A program made the translations under genes and the position numbers. This document shows positions 50,722-62,286 of a DNA stretch of 64,000 bases, one piece after another (the first letter of the stretch is position 1; the number at the start of each line of letters is the position of its first letter). Location of the stretch: NCBI RefSeq assembly GCF_014633365.1, contig NW_026267104.1:2046001-2110000 (forward strand), given 5' to 3'. The DNA is from Diospyros lotus. Taxonomy: Eukaryota > Streptophyta > Magnoliopsida > Ericales > Ebenaceae. The notes under the pieces are model-generated. The model had not been told where the DNA came from. It searched no databases and saw nothing but the letters and a program-made list of their open reading frames with translations.

Positions 50722-51921
50722 GGGTGTGTTTGATTACAAATATAGAATTTATATGAAAATAAAAAAAAAATAGGTAATTAAATTGTTTAGAATTAAATTT
50801 GATGAAAAATGTTAATTAAAAATGTTTGATTGGCTTAATTTTTTACTTAAAAATTATTATACTTTTCTATCTTTTGATGTTTGATTGCTATTATTTTTCA
50901 TGAAAATAATCATATACATATACGTAGATAATTAATAATCAAATACACAAATCAATAATTAACTACATAAAATAATAAAAAATACATATATTCAAAAAAT
51001 AAATCAAATATACAAATATAAAATAATCAAGCAGTGGGTCAGTGGGTCTCTAGTTGCCCAACAAGTTCAGGCACAGCCACCGTCATCACCCAGCCACAAC
51101 TGTCGTCACCGTTTAGCCACTATCGTCGTCACCAGTTGTCGTTGTCATCGTCGCTGTTGGTCGAGGCATCGTTCGTCATTGTCGTCTATTGCGCGCGGAA
51201 TCGCCACACTTGCATTGCGACCTTTTGTCTTTCTCCTACAACATGTTCGTTCGTTTCTCTAGTCACTGCCCACACCTCCGTCGTTGCCTACACCTTAATC
51301 GATAGTCGTTGCCTACGTCTCCAGTTACCGCCCACGCCTTCACTATTACCTATGTTTTACAAGTCGTCGATGGCTGTTGCAATCGTTGGATCTGGTCGAT
51401 CCTTCTTTTCTTTTCTTCGTTGATGAATGATAGTGGGCGATGGTGGAAGGGGAAGGTCAACTATATGGTGGGTGGGTTTTTTCATTTTCATGAAAAATTG
51501 TATCTACCCTCAATAAGAAAACCAATTACAGCAAAAGTGAAAAAATAACATCACGTGATCATAAGTGAGAAAATTTTTTCTATGAGAAATTTGGCCAATC
51601 AAACACATCAAAAGCTGAATTTTAGGTGAAAAATGATTATTTTTCATAAAAAAAAATTGTTGTTTGATTGGAAAAATATGAAAAAGGAAAATATTTTTAA
51701 ATTTGAAACTGTTTGATTGAAATTATTTTCATAAAAAATGTCACATCAATAAAAAAATTTCCATGCATGTTGCATGCTTGATTGCTTAAGGTTTTCCATG
51801 GAAAAATTTTATGATGTAACACATTGAAAAATGTCTTAGTCTATTTTCCATAGAAAATTGTAATTAGGAGAGATGGGAATTATGTATATTTTTTTTTCAT
51901 ATTTTTTCAATCAAATACACC
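50722..51921. mobile_element. 1.2-kb hAT-like TIR element with a GC-richer core
   Basis: Ends ggtgtgtttgatt and aatcaaatacacc are inverted repeats (12 of 13). Related motifs such as gtttgattg and tttttcatgaaaat recur inside both arms. The core at about 51030-51480 is richer in G and C, with a frame of ~129 codons that I do not recognise and that resembles low-complexity Ser/Thr/His sequence. The flanking target duplication is not clear. It lies about 600 bp upstream of the intact transporter gene. Confidence 0.55.
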
Positions 51922-52463
51922 ATATTAGAAATATTATTTAGATATTGGTTATGATATTTTTTATAATAATCATATATTAATATATTATATTTTATATCAC
52001 ATTAATTTAAATATACAACACAATAATAAATAAATAATTATTATCAAAAGTGTTTGAATTGAATTTGAAAATAGCCTATCCCTACGCATAGCTGCATGCC
52101 AAGAAGTATTATCATATCATATAGCGGAGAATCTCCCAACAAAGATACATAAGCAGTGACAAAAGCCGTCCACGTTGCTCTCTCCGCTAGGTTGATGGAT
52201 GGATGTCAAATTCATCCAACTTTTTCGTAGAAGAAGCGCTGATGAGGAGGACCCATCTTCTGAAGACCTTTCGAGATTATCGTACTGGTGAATTTCTTAC
52301 TATCGAAATGTTTTAAGTTGAGAAACAATAAAGAATGACTTCTAAGCAATTTCCATTTGAAAATAAAGAAGACCAAGACTTTCGGTGGATTTTTACTCCT
52401 GAGCTTCATAGAAGAACCAATCATTCACGTTCTCTTGGAAGTTGAAATCCTTGGAGTTTGTCT

Positions 52464-52472
52464 CTATTTAAG
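52464..52472 (+). promoter_or_regulatory. Putative TATA box of intact ABCB27 copy 3
   Basis: ctatttaag lies 56 bp before the ATG at 52529, which would leave a leader of about 25-30 bases. The matching place in rearranged copy 2 reads ctatacaag. The call is based on sequence and distance only. Confidence 0.35.
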
Positions 52473-52528
52473 GACGGAAGGGCGGCCTGTAATTTGGGTT
52501 GTTCTCTTCGTAAGAGGCAGAGACAGCA

Positions 52529-55500
52529 ATGGGCGGATTCTCACGGACGAATGGCTTGGGAAGTGAGAGAGCTCCTCTCCTGGACACACAAGTAAATCTT
52601 TGTTCTTACTTTCTCAGTGACCCAGTTATGGCTCTTTCTGGACAAAAAATTCTGCAACTATTTTGTTTTCTGGTGGATTATGCTTTATTTGTTGAGGGAA
52701 TATCAGATGATTCTCAGATGAAAAACCCTTGGGGATTTTCTTTGTGCCCACCAACTGTCTGTCTTTATGTTTCAGAACATATGTTTGGATGACATTCTTG
52801 AGTGGGTCCCTTATAATATGAGCTTCTAGAGAGAGTTTCTTGGAGCACTATGATCTCTATGGCTCTCCCAGACAGTCTTGATTTGCGCCTCTTGCTTCTC
52901 CGAGGTGTTCTTTCTTTGAATTTTTGTCTTTTCATGTAGGGGCGAAGGAGCAATAATGCCTCAGAAGCTGGTCAACTAACGGACCTTGAGCATGGAGATG
53001 CAGTACCGGTATAAAACCTTCTATTGCACTTTGCAATTCTTTTGTCATGTTTAGTATTGACTGCATGTTTGAAGTGCTAAGTGCTAATCTTCTTCTTGGA
53101 AATTTAGGCTGCAAATGTGGGTTTTTGCAGAGTGCTATCACTTGTAAGTGGGAACTACCTAGTTTTATTGCCAACAAAGCATGATTTCAAAGTCGAATGT
53201 CTGAAATTGAGTCTCATTGGTCATTACTTTCCAGGCAAAACCTGATGCAGGCAAATTGATTATTGCTACCATTGCTCTGTTGATAGCATCCACTTCAAGT
53301 TTACTGATTGTATGTAGTTCTTGTAATCTAACCTCACCATTCCCCTTGTATTCCCTTCCTTTTTTGTCTGTCTTGCCTATTTTAATCATGATGCTAAAAT
53401 AGTCCTTCTGTTTTAACCTAATTGGGCCCTGATAGCTTTCTGCTTTCCAATGTTCATGCTGCAGCCAAAATTTGGTGGGAAAATTATTGACATTGTGTCA
53501 AGGGATATCCAAACACCAGAGCAAAAGGCTGAAGCATTAGATGCGGTCAAGAGCACCATAATTGGCATTTTTTTGATTGTCATAATTGGGTATGACCATC
53601 ACGAAACTCATTGGCTTTAGTTTTTGTGATATGCTACTTTCCCTTTCTATCTTAACAACTAAAAACCAATCGTTTAAGCTTAAAAATGTGGTGCTTAGGA
53701 CTTCTTCCTGGGAGTCTAGAGCTTCGAAGACTAAACAATCCGTTGTTTGTGTTAGACTACTGTACCTTTTGAGTATTAAAAGTTGGATTTCTGTTAAGCA
53801 ATTGCTCTTTCATTTCAAACCATTTATATAGGATTATTTTCTCATCCCAAGAAGTTGTCCATTTTTTTTTCTTTGCAGCTCAGTTTCCACAGCACTTCGG
53901 GCATGGTTATTTTCTTCTGCTAGTGAAAGAGTTGTTGCTCGGTTGAGAAAGAACTTGTTCAATCATCTCATCCACCAAGTTAGTTGTTTTACTTGCAAGT
54001 TTAATAATAAAAATTAATAAAACTTTTCACATGAATCTTTTACAAAACTCTTACCTAATACTAACATTATCAACTAATCCGAGTGCTTTGTTTTTAGACC
54101 ATGATATTTGATTCGCCAAATACATCATTATTATATACTTTTTCATATATATGGTGCAACCTAATTCTTATTTTTAACTCTTTTTTTTTTATTTGCAATA
54201 CCTAAATAATAGGAAATTCACTCGACAGTGATATATGTTGCATATGTAAATCCTAGATATGAAAATATGCGGAATTTCTCTTTGAAAAGGTATAGAAAAA
54301 AACAAAAAAACAAAAGGAATATCCTGACATAATGAATCCCATTTCGTTGCTAGAGAATCATTTTCTTGTCACTTTCCACATGCTTGGGAACTTTATAGCA
54401 TTGAAACACTTTCTATGTGAAGGTTTTTCACAGTGGCTGATGATTGCAGGAAATAGCATTTTTTGATGTTACCCGCACAGGGGAACTGTTAAGTAGGCTA
54501 TCTGAAGACACGCAGATTATAAAAAATGCAGCGACTACCAACCTCTCCGAGGCTTTAAAGAATGTTTCTACCATGTTTATTGGTCTTGGTTTCATGTTTT
54601 CTACATCATGGAAGTTGACATGTAATTTCTCTATCATTTATGAACTATGAACTTCTTCCAAACTATGAACTTTTTTATTATGCAATCCAGATTTAACATT
54701 CTCATCTTGTTTTTGACTATTTATCTTCAGTGTTGGCTTTGGTTGTTGTCCCGGCCATTTCCATTGCTGTCCGCAAATTTGGGCGTTTTCTTCGTGACCT
54801 TTCTCACAAGACACAAGCTGCAGCTGCTGTTGCTTCCTCAATTGCTGAGGTTTGTTGGTGGCATTAGAAATTTTAGTTTCCCATATGCTGAATCTCTCAA
54901 TATATTAACTTTATGTTGTTAAGTATTGCCATTACCAGCCATGAAACCAATTTGAATATCTCATTCAATAAAGTTATGTTTTGTTAAGTCTTGCAATTAG
55001 TGGCCACAAAACCATATTATATCTAACAATTAAACAACTTTATGTTGTTTCATCTTGCAATTATAAACATGATCCATGAAGGGTTCAAAGAGTATAATGT
55101 ATTGGATATGTTATGTCTATGGTTGCTTAGCGTATCCGGAAGAATGTTCACAGACTTGAATAATGGTGAGGCATAATTAAAAAATTGAATGCATAAAGGG
55201 ATCAGAAAATATGGTTACTGCATACCACGGATGGGACTCAGTTGTGCAACTAGACCATATTTGATTGTTGTGATTTGAGTAGTTGTAAAACCACGTCTTT
55301 GTGTTAATCTTCATACAAGTATTTAAGCACTTAAATATTACTCTACAGCTGATAAATTACTTAATTTTCATCTTTACTTACACTTGCTGATTTTTCTGTC
55401 AAATGCACAACTTTTTGTTTAGGAAACTTTTGGTGGCATACGCACAATAAGATCTTTTGCTCAGGAGGGGTATGAGATTTCCCGCTATTCTGAGAAAGTT

Positions 55501-57866
55501 GACGAGACACTAAAGCTCGGGCTTAAACAGGCTGTGAGTTCCATAATGCATCTCTCTCTCTCTCTCTCTCGGAAGAACAGCACATCAATGGCAACAGTTT
55601 CTTATGTTGTTTTCTGCTGCAGAAAGTAGTTGGATTGTTCTTTGGAGGTCTAAATGCAGCATCAACACTGTCAGTTATCACAGTGGTGATCTATGGAGCT
55701 AATCTGACAATCACAGGATCTATGACTCCAGGATCTCTAACATCATTCATTCTTTATAGTCTTACTGGTGATCCCCTCATTTTATTTTTGTCTTCATCTG
55801 AATTGAGCTGCGATGCCACTGAACAGGTTTCCATCCATGAGAGTTTCAAATTTTGGTTTATTAGCTGATTAACTCAACTGCTTCTACTGTCAGTTGGATC
55901 ATCTGTATCTGGATTATCTGGACTATATACGGTAGCAATGAAAGCTGCTGGAGCTAGTAGGCGGGTTTTCCAGCTTCTGGATCGTGTCCCATCTATGCCT
56001 AAATCAGGAAATGAATGTCCTTTGGGGTTAGTTCTTTGAATTCTCTGGTCTGGTATGTCGCACTATTTTTTAATTGAGAGAATTTGTTAATTAATGTTGT
56101 TGAAAAAGTTATTTTGAGATAGAGAGTGAAGTATCATTACTATTGGGATCATTTTTTGGGGAATTGGACCCTGGATTTGAAGAGTCCCACTTTGGAGATA
56201 CTTTTGGATGTAACTGAACCATAATGAAGGATAAGAATGATCTCTCAGCTCCACCTTCCAATCTGTCTTATCCCAAGGATTATTCCCCTTTTCTGAAGTC
56301 TGTCCTAGGCCATCCCAAGTTGGACTCTCTTTTCCTTCTAAGTGTAGATAACATAATTCATTAACATAAAAACCTTGAAAAACAATACAGGGCTTGATAA
56401 ATACATCGTTTGGTACATTGGTGTCTGGAAGTGATAACACATTCTTTTATTGCAGTGATCAAGATGCAGAACTGGTATTAGATGATATCTGGTTTGCCTA
56501 TCCTTCCCGTCCGAGCAATATGGTGCTCAAAGTAGTGATGCTCTCCTTGACTTGTTGCAGATGAAATATAATTTACACATTGTATGACTTTTAATTCGAT
56601 AGATTCTGATTAGAAGGATGTCATATTATGTGGATACAGGGAATATCATTGAAACTGGAGCCTGGATCAAAGGTTGCCCTGGTTGGTCCAAGTGGTGGTG
56701 GAAAGGTAATTTTTACATATTCCCGGGATACTTGTTTGTTTGTTTGTTTTTTTTTTCCTTCCTTTCATACCTAAAAGTCAAATATTTTTTAAATCTTGCA
56801 AAGCCTCATGCTCTGAAAACGCCTGTTGATCCCAAAAGCAGAAAGATTGATGCCGATTTATGTGAAAATATGTGTCGTCTTTTATGGATAGAAGCGTGGG
56901 ATGTATATTCCGGTACTCATTTTTTTATTTGTGTACTGCAGACCACAATAGCTAACCTCATTGAAAGGTTCTATGATCCCATCAAGGGAAAGATATTGCT
57001 AAATGGGGTCCCTTTAGTAGCTATATCTCATGAACATCTTCATAGAAAGGTAAAATGGTCCTAAGATACGTTCAACGAACATCTTTATGCGTTCAACTGT
57101 GGATTCTGTGCCTGTTGTGTAATGCATAAAAATTGTTCAATCTTACCAACTTTGCTTTTGAGAACACAGATTAGCATAGTGAGCCAGGAGCCTGTTCTTT
57201 TCAACTGTTCCATAGAGGAGAACATTGCCTACGGGTTGGATGGCAAAGCCAGTAGTGATGATGTAGAAAATGCAGCGGTAAGACTTAAATCTTCAAATGT
57301 AACTAGCAGCAACCATTCTCTCTGTCCAATACTTATGACTACGATCATGTTACTCATCATCGAGTCCTGCAGAAAATGGCTAATGCTCATGAATTCATTT
57401 CTAAATTCCCGGACAAATACCAAACCCATGTGGGAGAGCGTGGGGTAAGGCTTTCAGGAGGTCAGAAGCAGAGAATCGCAATAGCAAGAGCTCTCCTGAT
57501 GAACCCAAAAATCCTTCTGTTAGATGAAGCCACAAGTGCTTTGGATGCTGAAAGCGAATACCTAGTCCAGGTCCAACTTATAGAAGCTTTATTGGAAGAA
57601 AAATGTGAATTTATCTTTGCACATATGGTTGATTTTACTTGTGATGCTCTTGGGTTGTGTAGGATGCCATGGATTCTCTTATGAAGGGCAGGACTGTCCT
57701 AGTCATAGCTCACAGACTCTCAACTGTCAAAAGTGCAAACGTTGTAGCAGTTGTTTCTGATGGTCAGGTAGTTGAATGTGGAACTCATGAGGAGCTCCTC
57801 AGCAAGGATGGCACCTACGCTGCTTTAGTGAGGAGACAATTACAAGGGCCGAGAAATGAAACCTAG
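52529..57866 (+). CDS. ABCB27: Half-size ABC transporter, ALS1/TAP2 type (ABCB27), intact copy 3
   Basis: A tonoplast half-transporter; its Arabidopsis counterpart ALS1 is needed for aluminium tolerance. Seventeen exons: 52529-52591, 52940-53008, 53108-53143, 53235-53309, 53465-53589, 53879-53978, 54450-54621, 54731-54849, 55423-55533, 55623-55767, 55894-56026, 56456-56531, 56640-56705, 56942-57049, 57170-57277, 57373-57570, 57663-57866. All junctions are GT-AG and in phase, giving 635 residues (ALS1 has about 644). The start gives [20 protein letters not shown]. Six membrane segments lie within about residues 60-360. ATPase motifs: Walker A GPSGGGKT (424-431, split by an intron after Lys430), Q-loop Gln472, signature LSGGQ (529-533), Walker B ILLLDE (Asp553, Glu554), D-loop SALD (557-560), H-loop His585. 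The exon 10 donor (gtgatc) and exon 16 donor (gtccaa) are weak. Expression is not provable here. Confidence 0.93.
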
Positions 57867-59302
57867 AGTCGCATGGTGAACTGGTAGAAAACATCAGATC
57901 TGGTGTGAAATTTCTACCAGCAGTTCATGGACGTAAGAATTCTACTCTGATTAGTGACTCACACAAATCCCATTTATCTCGTGCTTATGTATGCTGAAAA
58001 TTGTTTATATGCTTGGCCGGTATTTGCTCTTTCGACCAAGTCTACAATATTAGAAAAATGTTTATGTTCTGGGCAATCATTCTGTTAGACCTCAGTTCTT
58101 GACATTAATTGACTATTGGATAGACTATAGGGCATATTAGAAAGCTTCTGCATCTTTTTTTTGGGTTGTATTTTATGTTACTATTTGCCAAAAATGATGT
58201 GTGAGGGGGCAAAGATCAAATCCATAAACATGAATGGGAAAAACACGTCATTTTCATACTTGGGCAAATATATACATGCACGTCTTAATCTGCAACATAC
58301 CGTGTCCGGTATTGCCACCAAACCCCGAAGATGTATGAGATTGCTTTTGTGACTGGAAGATTACAGGTTCAAATAATGGAAATAGTCTACTAGTGAAATG
58401 AGAATGAGATTGTATACAAAAATAACCCTTCAAAAAGTGGGAGCTTTATGCCCCAGGGGCACATTTAGACATAAAAAGGCTTGGAAGTTGTATAACGTTA
58501 TACAAGAGTCGTTCTAGTAATTATCATTTCAACATTCTAACCCAACTCTATGCTAGAAGCCTGCACCCTCCAGTAAGTAGTATGAAAGGGAGGTGAATAG
58601 TTTCAATCTATCACCTGTCTCGATTTTCAACTGCACGTAAGAAGTATGTCCAAATGCAGGATAACCATCCAGAATCCTCAACCAAGCCCATTGTTACCAT
58701 AACGTACATTGGTCTTTACTCTTTAATCCTCCATCTTTCAGCATTGAAACTGCTAAGCAGTGACCAATTTGGACTTGGCATCATTGGCTTGTGAAGAACT
58801 CGAAAATTATGCAACAGAAATTGATTCTAGTATACAGCTCCGCATGGCTCCTATCAGAACTTGCACCTGGTGCTGCAACACATTACGGCAAAGTAATTCT
58901 AAAACATACAAGAAACTGGGGGAAACTGAACAAGAGAAAGAAACACAAAACAAGTTGAGACATCACCATCCAAAATCAAACCCTGCAGCCTTGGAGTAAC
59001 AATAAGAACCCAAGGAATCAGAGAACGGAAATGCATCACATATGTACATATATTGGCGATAATTGAGTGACAAGAAGCTGTCCTTTTAGGGGTCTGAGCT
59101 GAACCATTACCATATTGGCCTACCAAGCTGATATGTTTTGATCAATAGAAATATATACCAATCATGTTTGGACTTGAATTGAGCCCAAAAGCAGTCCTCA
59201 GAGGAATTACATCAGATATAATGGGCACCAAATCACACAGGTCTTAGAGGAATTACATAATCCAAAACATTTATAAGCATGAGGTAAGAACTATCAGGCG
59301 TG

Positions 59303-59333
<31 letters not shown>

Positions 59334-59754
59334 AAAAAAAAAAAAAAAAAACTAGGTCCTTTCTGCAGTAAGGTTTAAAGCGTAACAATTAAGTAATTGG
59401 CGGAAAAAGAAAGCATAAAATTACCTTGTGTTCTGATGTCCATGATCAGATTGGTGGACAGAGCCAATCAACCATGATGACTAACTTGCAGAAGTTAGAG
59501 ACCTTGCAACAGATAGACATTCTAATGATGGCAAAGATAGTTCTTCTGAGACGTGTCTTCTCTAATAAAGAATCCTGCAACATTCTACCTCAGCTATAAA
59601 AAGCTGACATTAAAATGGGATCGTTAATTCCCTTTTGCAACAAAGCAAGTTTGAAGTTGTTCACCAGCTACTGTCATGTAGAACATTTCCATTCAATGAG
59701 ATCAGGTTCAAGGAAACCAACTTGATTTACGTTTAACAAACTGGGCCCCCCTCA
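57867..59754. other. Intergenic region between ABCB27 and the mTERF gene
   Basis: The two genes converge here. No further gene is supported. The part next to 57866 is probably ABCB27 3' UTR; the part next to 59754 is probably mTERF 3' UTR. Several short frames have no recognisable domain. Confidence 0.5.
59303..59351. repeat. Compound homopolymer: about 21 C followed by about 28 A
   Basis: An uninterrupted C run (59303-59323) directly followed by an A run (59324-59351). On the mTERF strand it reads T then G. Lengths of such runs are unreliable in assemblies. Confidence 0.9.
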
Positions 59755-61128
59755 CTAAACAAGCATTTCCATGAAAGACTTGATGTTCTTAAGATCTTCT
59801 TTGGATTCTGGGTATTTTTGGGGCTTGAAAAGTTTCCACATTCCAACTGGATGTTGTCTTTTAACTTCCACTTGTCTTGCGAACCCGCCAAACAACTTTT
59901 CACACTCTGGATATGGCTTGACATATAGACTGTAAAATCTCTGCCTGCTGAGTTTGATCAAACCCTTCAAACCCACCTCACCTCCAAGACCACCCTTAGA
60001 TCTCAAGTATTCAATCACATCATATCGAGGAACAATCTGCTTCTCAAAATTAACACCCAGATATTCTGGAACATCAACCACCCAAAGAACATCAAGTTTC
60101 ATCGTGTGTATTAAGAACTCGAGTTTCTTCTCAATGTCCTCTATCACATACAGTATTGCTCGCGGCTCTCTCCGCAATATCTTAAAGGCATCCCCACGTA
60201 TCAAACCGTATCTGCATAAGCAATCAACCTTCCTTTTCACCTCGATCCCAGCCCTAAAAGACCCATCACGATGAATTTTCTCTTTAATCACCACACGACA
60301 CTTCAAAGTCCTCAGCAGTCCCACACATCGGGAGAGCTCCCCTAGTTCCAATCCTAGGACACCTGGGTCCCTAAGAATTTCTCTCCTGACCACATCCAGG
60401 CTAAAACCCAAATCTTCAAATTCATCAAACAAGGGCTTCAGCTTAGTTTGCACTCCACATGCCAGAATACGAGGAAACACATTAAAAACCCAATCAATTT
60501 GGTTCTTATCAATTCCAGTTCCCACCAAGAATTCAATTCTGTCCCGAATTCCATCCTCATTCATGACAAGTACCATAGGAAACTCCTCTAAAACCCTAGC
60601 CACAGTTCCATCACTAAACCCTAAACTCTTCAAACGCGATACAAACCCAGAAACCTCCCCCGGCCCCATACCCAACTTTCTGGAAACCTCAAGAACATTC
60701 CGAATCACCAAAGAACTAGCATTCGGAATCCCAAGTTCCGAAATACCTAATTCCCAATTCTTGAGGAACTCAAAATCCAGAATCCAAGGACAATTGTTAA
60801 CCACGGAAACGAGAAATTCCTGAGACCGTTTCAAGGACATGAGAATCTTCAGGGAGTTTTCGATATCGGAGGAACTGGAGAAGATTAAAAATCGATTCTT
60901 TGAAAGCAAATCGTGGAGCTGAGATGCAGGGAAACCGTACCTTTGGAAGACATCTGCGAGGGAAATTAGCTTCCTGTACTGGGATTGCTGCGTGAATTCT
61001 GGGGAATTTGATTGTTTTGTAGAGAAATCTCGGCGCTTTGGGTTTGAGCATTGAGAGAGTGGTCTGTGGGTTGACGTGATAAGGCGACGGAATGCCGATC
61101 TGGTTAAAACCGTAATCGCCATTGCCAT
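59755..61128 (-). CDS. Mitochondrial transcription termination factor (mTERF) family protein, MTERF15-like
   Basis: An intronless gene of 457 residues from the ATG at 61128. The frame is open to 61260, but that extension only translates the upstream microsatellite (Leu-Ser and Thr-His repeats), so the inner start, MAMAITVLTRSAFRRLITST, is preferred. It gives a mitochondrial-type presequence with NPKRRDFSTKQ. The rest is built of mTERF helical repeats, for example LGMGPGEVSGFVSRLKSLGF, EEFPMVLVMNEDGIRDRIEF and NVFPRILACGV, with the usual proline-containing turns (FPMVL, FPRIL, EPRAIL). The C-terminus PVGMWKLFKPQKYPESKEDL resembles MTERF15 as I remember it, a factor for nad2 intron splicing; the subfamily name is inference. 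The gene is divergent from the kelch gene. Confidence 0.88.
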   Translation of the reverse strand: MAMAITVLTRSAFRRLITSTHRPLSQCSNPKRRDFSTKQSNSPEFTQQSQYRKLISLADVFQRYGFPASQLHDLLSKNRFLIFSSSSDIENSLKILMSLKRSQEFLVSVVNNCPWILDFEFLKNWELGISELGIPNASSLVIRNVLEVSRKLGMGPGEVSGFVSRLKSLGFSDGTVARVLEEFPMVLVMNEDGIRDRIEFLVGTGIDKNQIDWVFNVFPRILACGVQTKLKPLFDEFEDLGFSLDVVRREILRDPGVLGLELGELSRCVGLLRTLKCRVVIKEKIHRDGSFRAGIEVKRKVDCLCRYGLIRGDAFKILRREPRAILYVIEDIEKKLEFLIHTMKLDVLWVVDVPEYLGVNFEKQIVPRYDVIEYLRSKGGLGGEVGLKGLIKLSRQRFYSLYVKPYPECEKLFGGFARQVEVKRQHPVGMWKLFKPQKYPESKEDLKNIKSFMEMLV

Positions 61129-61163
61129 TGCGAAGCTTGCCCCCCCGCCGTGTGAGTGTGTGA

Positions 61164-61224
<61 letters not shown>

Positions 61225-62286
61225 GTCTCTGGTCCCAAACAGGCCGCTTCTCAGTTGCATGGACTTGTTGGGCCCACTTTTCAGCTGGATGGGCTTCTTG
61301 CTTTTGTTGTTGGTATTTATTTCTGTATGTTATTTTCGATATGATTTTCAATCTTAACAGTGTCTCTTCAAATTTTGGTTCGATTCTTTAGCATTACAAA
61401 CCCAAATCTAATTAAGACCACCCTACCAGTAAGCTATGGCTTATGGCAGTTACATTCTTTAATCTATTTGCAGTTGTCTACTGAGCTATGCCACTCTCAC
61501 ATTTTACTTTTCAGTTGCTATTAAAGTAAATCTTAAATGCTTGTACTTACCCTTTGCAGAGTCATTTAAAGGCATTAATGCCTTTTCACAGTTCAAGACC
61601 CATCCAATTTGTCAAAACATGGGCCTCAAAAAATTTAATATCTCTTAGGCCCATCTAGCAATGAGCCCACTAGGGTTGCAATATTTTCGTGCACAATTTT
61701 AATTTACATTATTAAGTCAAATGGACTACATAATTTACTTTGGTTCGATCCAAATTAGCCTTTGTACAGTATAATTGTAATGGTTTTCATATTAATGTTA
61801 TATATACATATATTTATTGTATTATTATTTACATGTATAGTTTTAATTCAAAAGTTATAAACTTTTATGTAACAATATTCAAAACCATTATTTAAGTCTA
61901 AAGCAAATGGTAATCCAATGGTTTAGTTTAATTTGATTTATGTATCAAAGATAATTTCATTTAGCTCAAAATGAAAGAAATTATAATTTAATTCATGATT
62001 TAATTTTTAAATTAAATTTAATGAAAACCAACCAAAATCCTATAAAAATTCTTTCAAATACAATTATATTGTATGACGACACATCCACTAAACTGAACCG
62101 AGACGTGTACACCCCTAAGCGTGACACTTGTTAATGGCCGCTTCTCTGCGCTCTGCATGAACCCAAATCAAATCCCCTCATTCGCAACTCCACAAGCCAA
62201 AACGACGAGCCCATTTCTCTTTCCCTCTGTTTCTGCTTCTTGCAAAATTTTCATTCTCAGGTTCTGGGTTCGCTTCATCTGGAAAA
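61129..62286. promoter_or_regulatory. Shared divergent promoter region of the mTERF and kelch genes
   Basis: 1.16 kb between two start codons pointing apart. It holds the microsatellite next to the mTERF gene, an AT-rich middle (61680-62090) and a probable kelch-gene leader from about 62120. No gene was recognised; no confident TATA box was assigned. Confidence 0.5.
61151..61222. repeat. Compound (TG)n(AG)n microsatellite in the mTERF 5' UTR
   Basis: About 35 bp of TG-rich dinucleotides followed by about 36 bp of perfect AG repeats, 23 bp upstream of the mTERF ATG. On the mTERF mRNA it reads (CT)n then (CA)n. It creates the artefactual N-terminal extension and several shadow frames. Confidence 0.95.

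Noticed and set aside
51034..51548. Frames of 79-129 codons in the core of the 50.7-51.9 kb TIR element
   Set aside because: Low-complexity Ser/Thr/His composition, no domain, and inside a transposable element.
59755..61260. 501-residue version of the mTERF protein
   Set aside because: The extra N-terminal 44 residues translate the microsatellite (Leu-Ser, Thr-His); the inner ATG gives a normal presequence.
61076..61357. Plus-strand frames with Arg-Glu repeats
   Set aside because: Translations of the (AG)n microsatellite.
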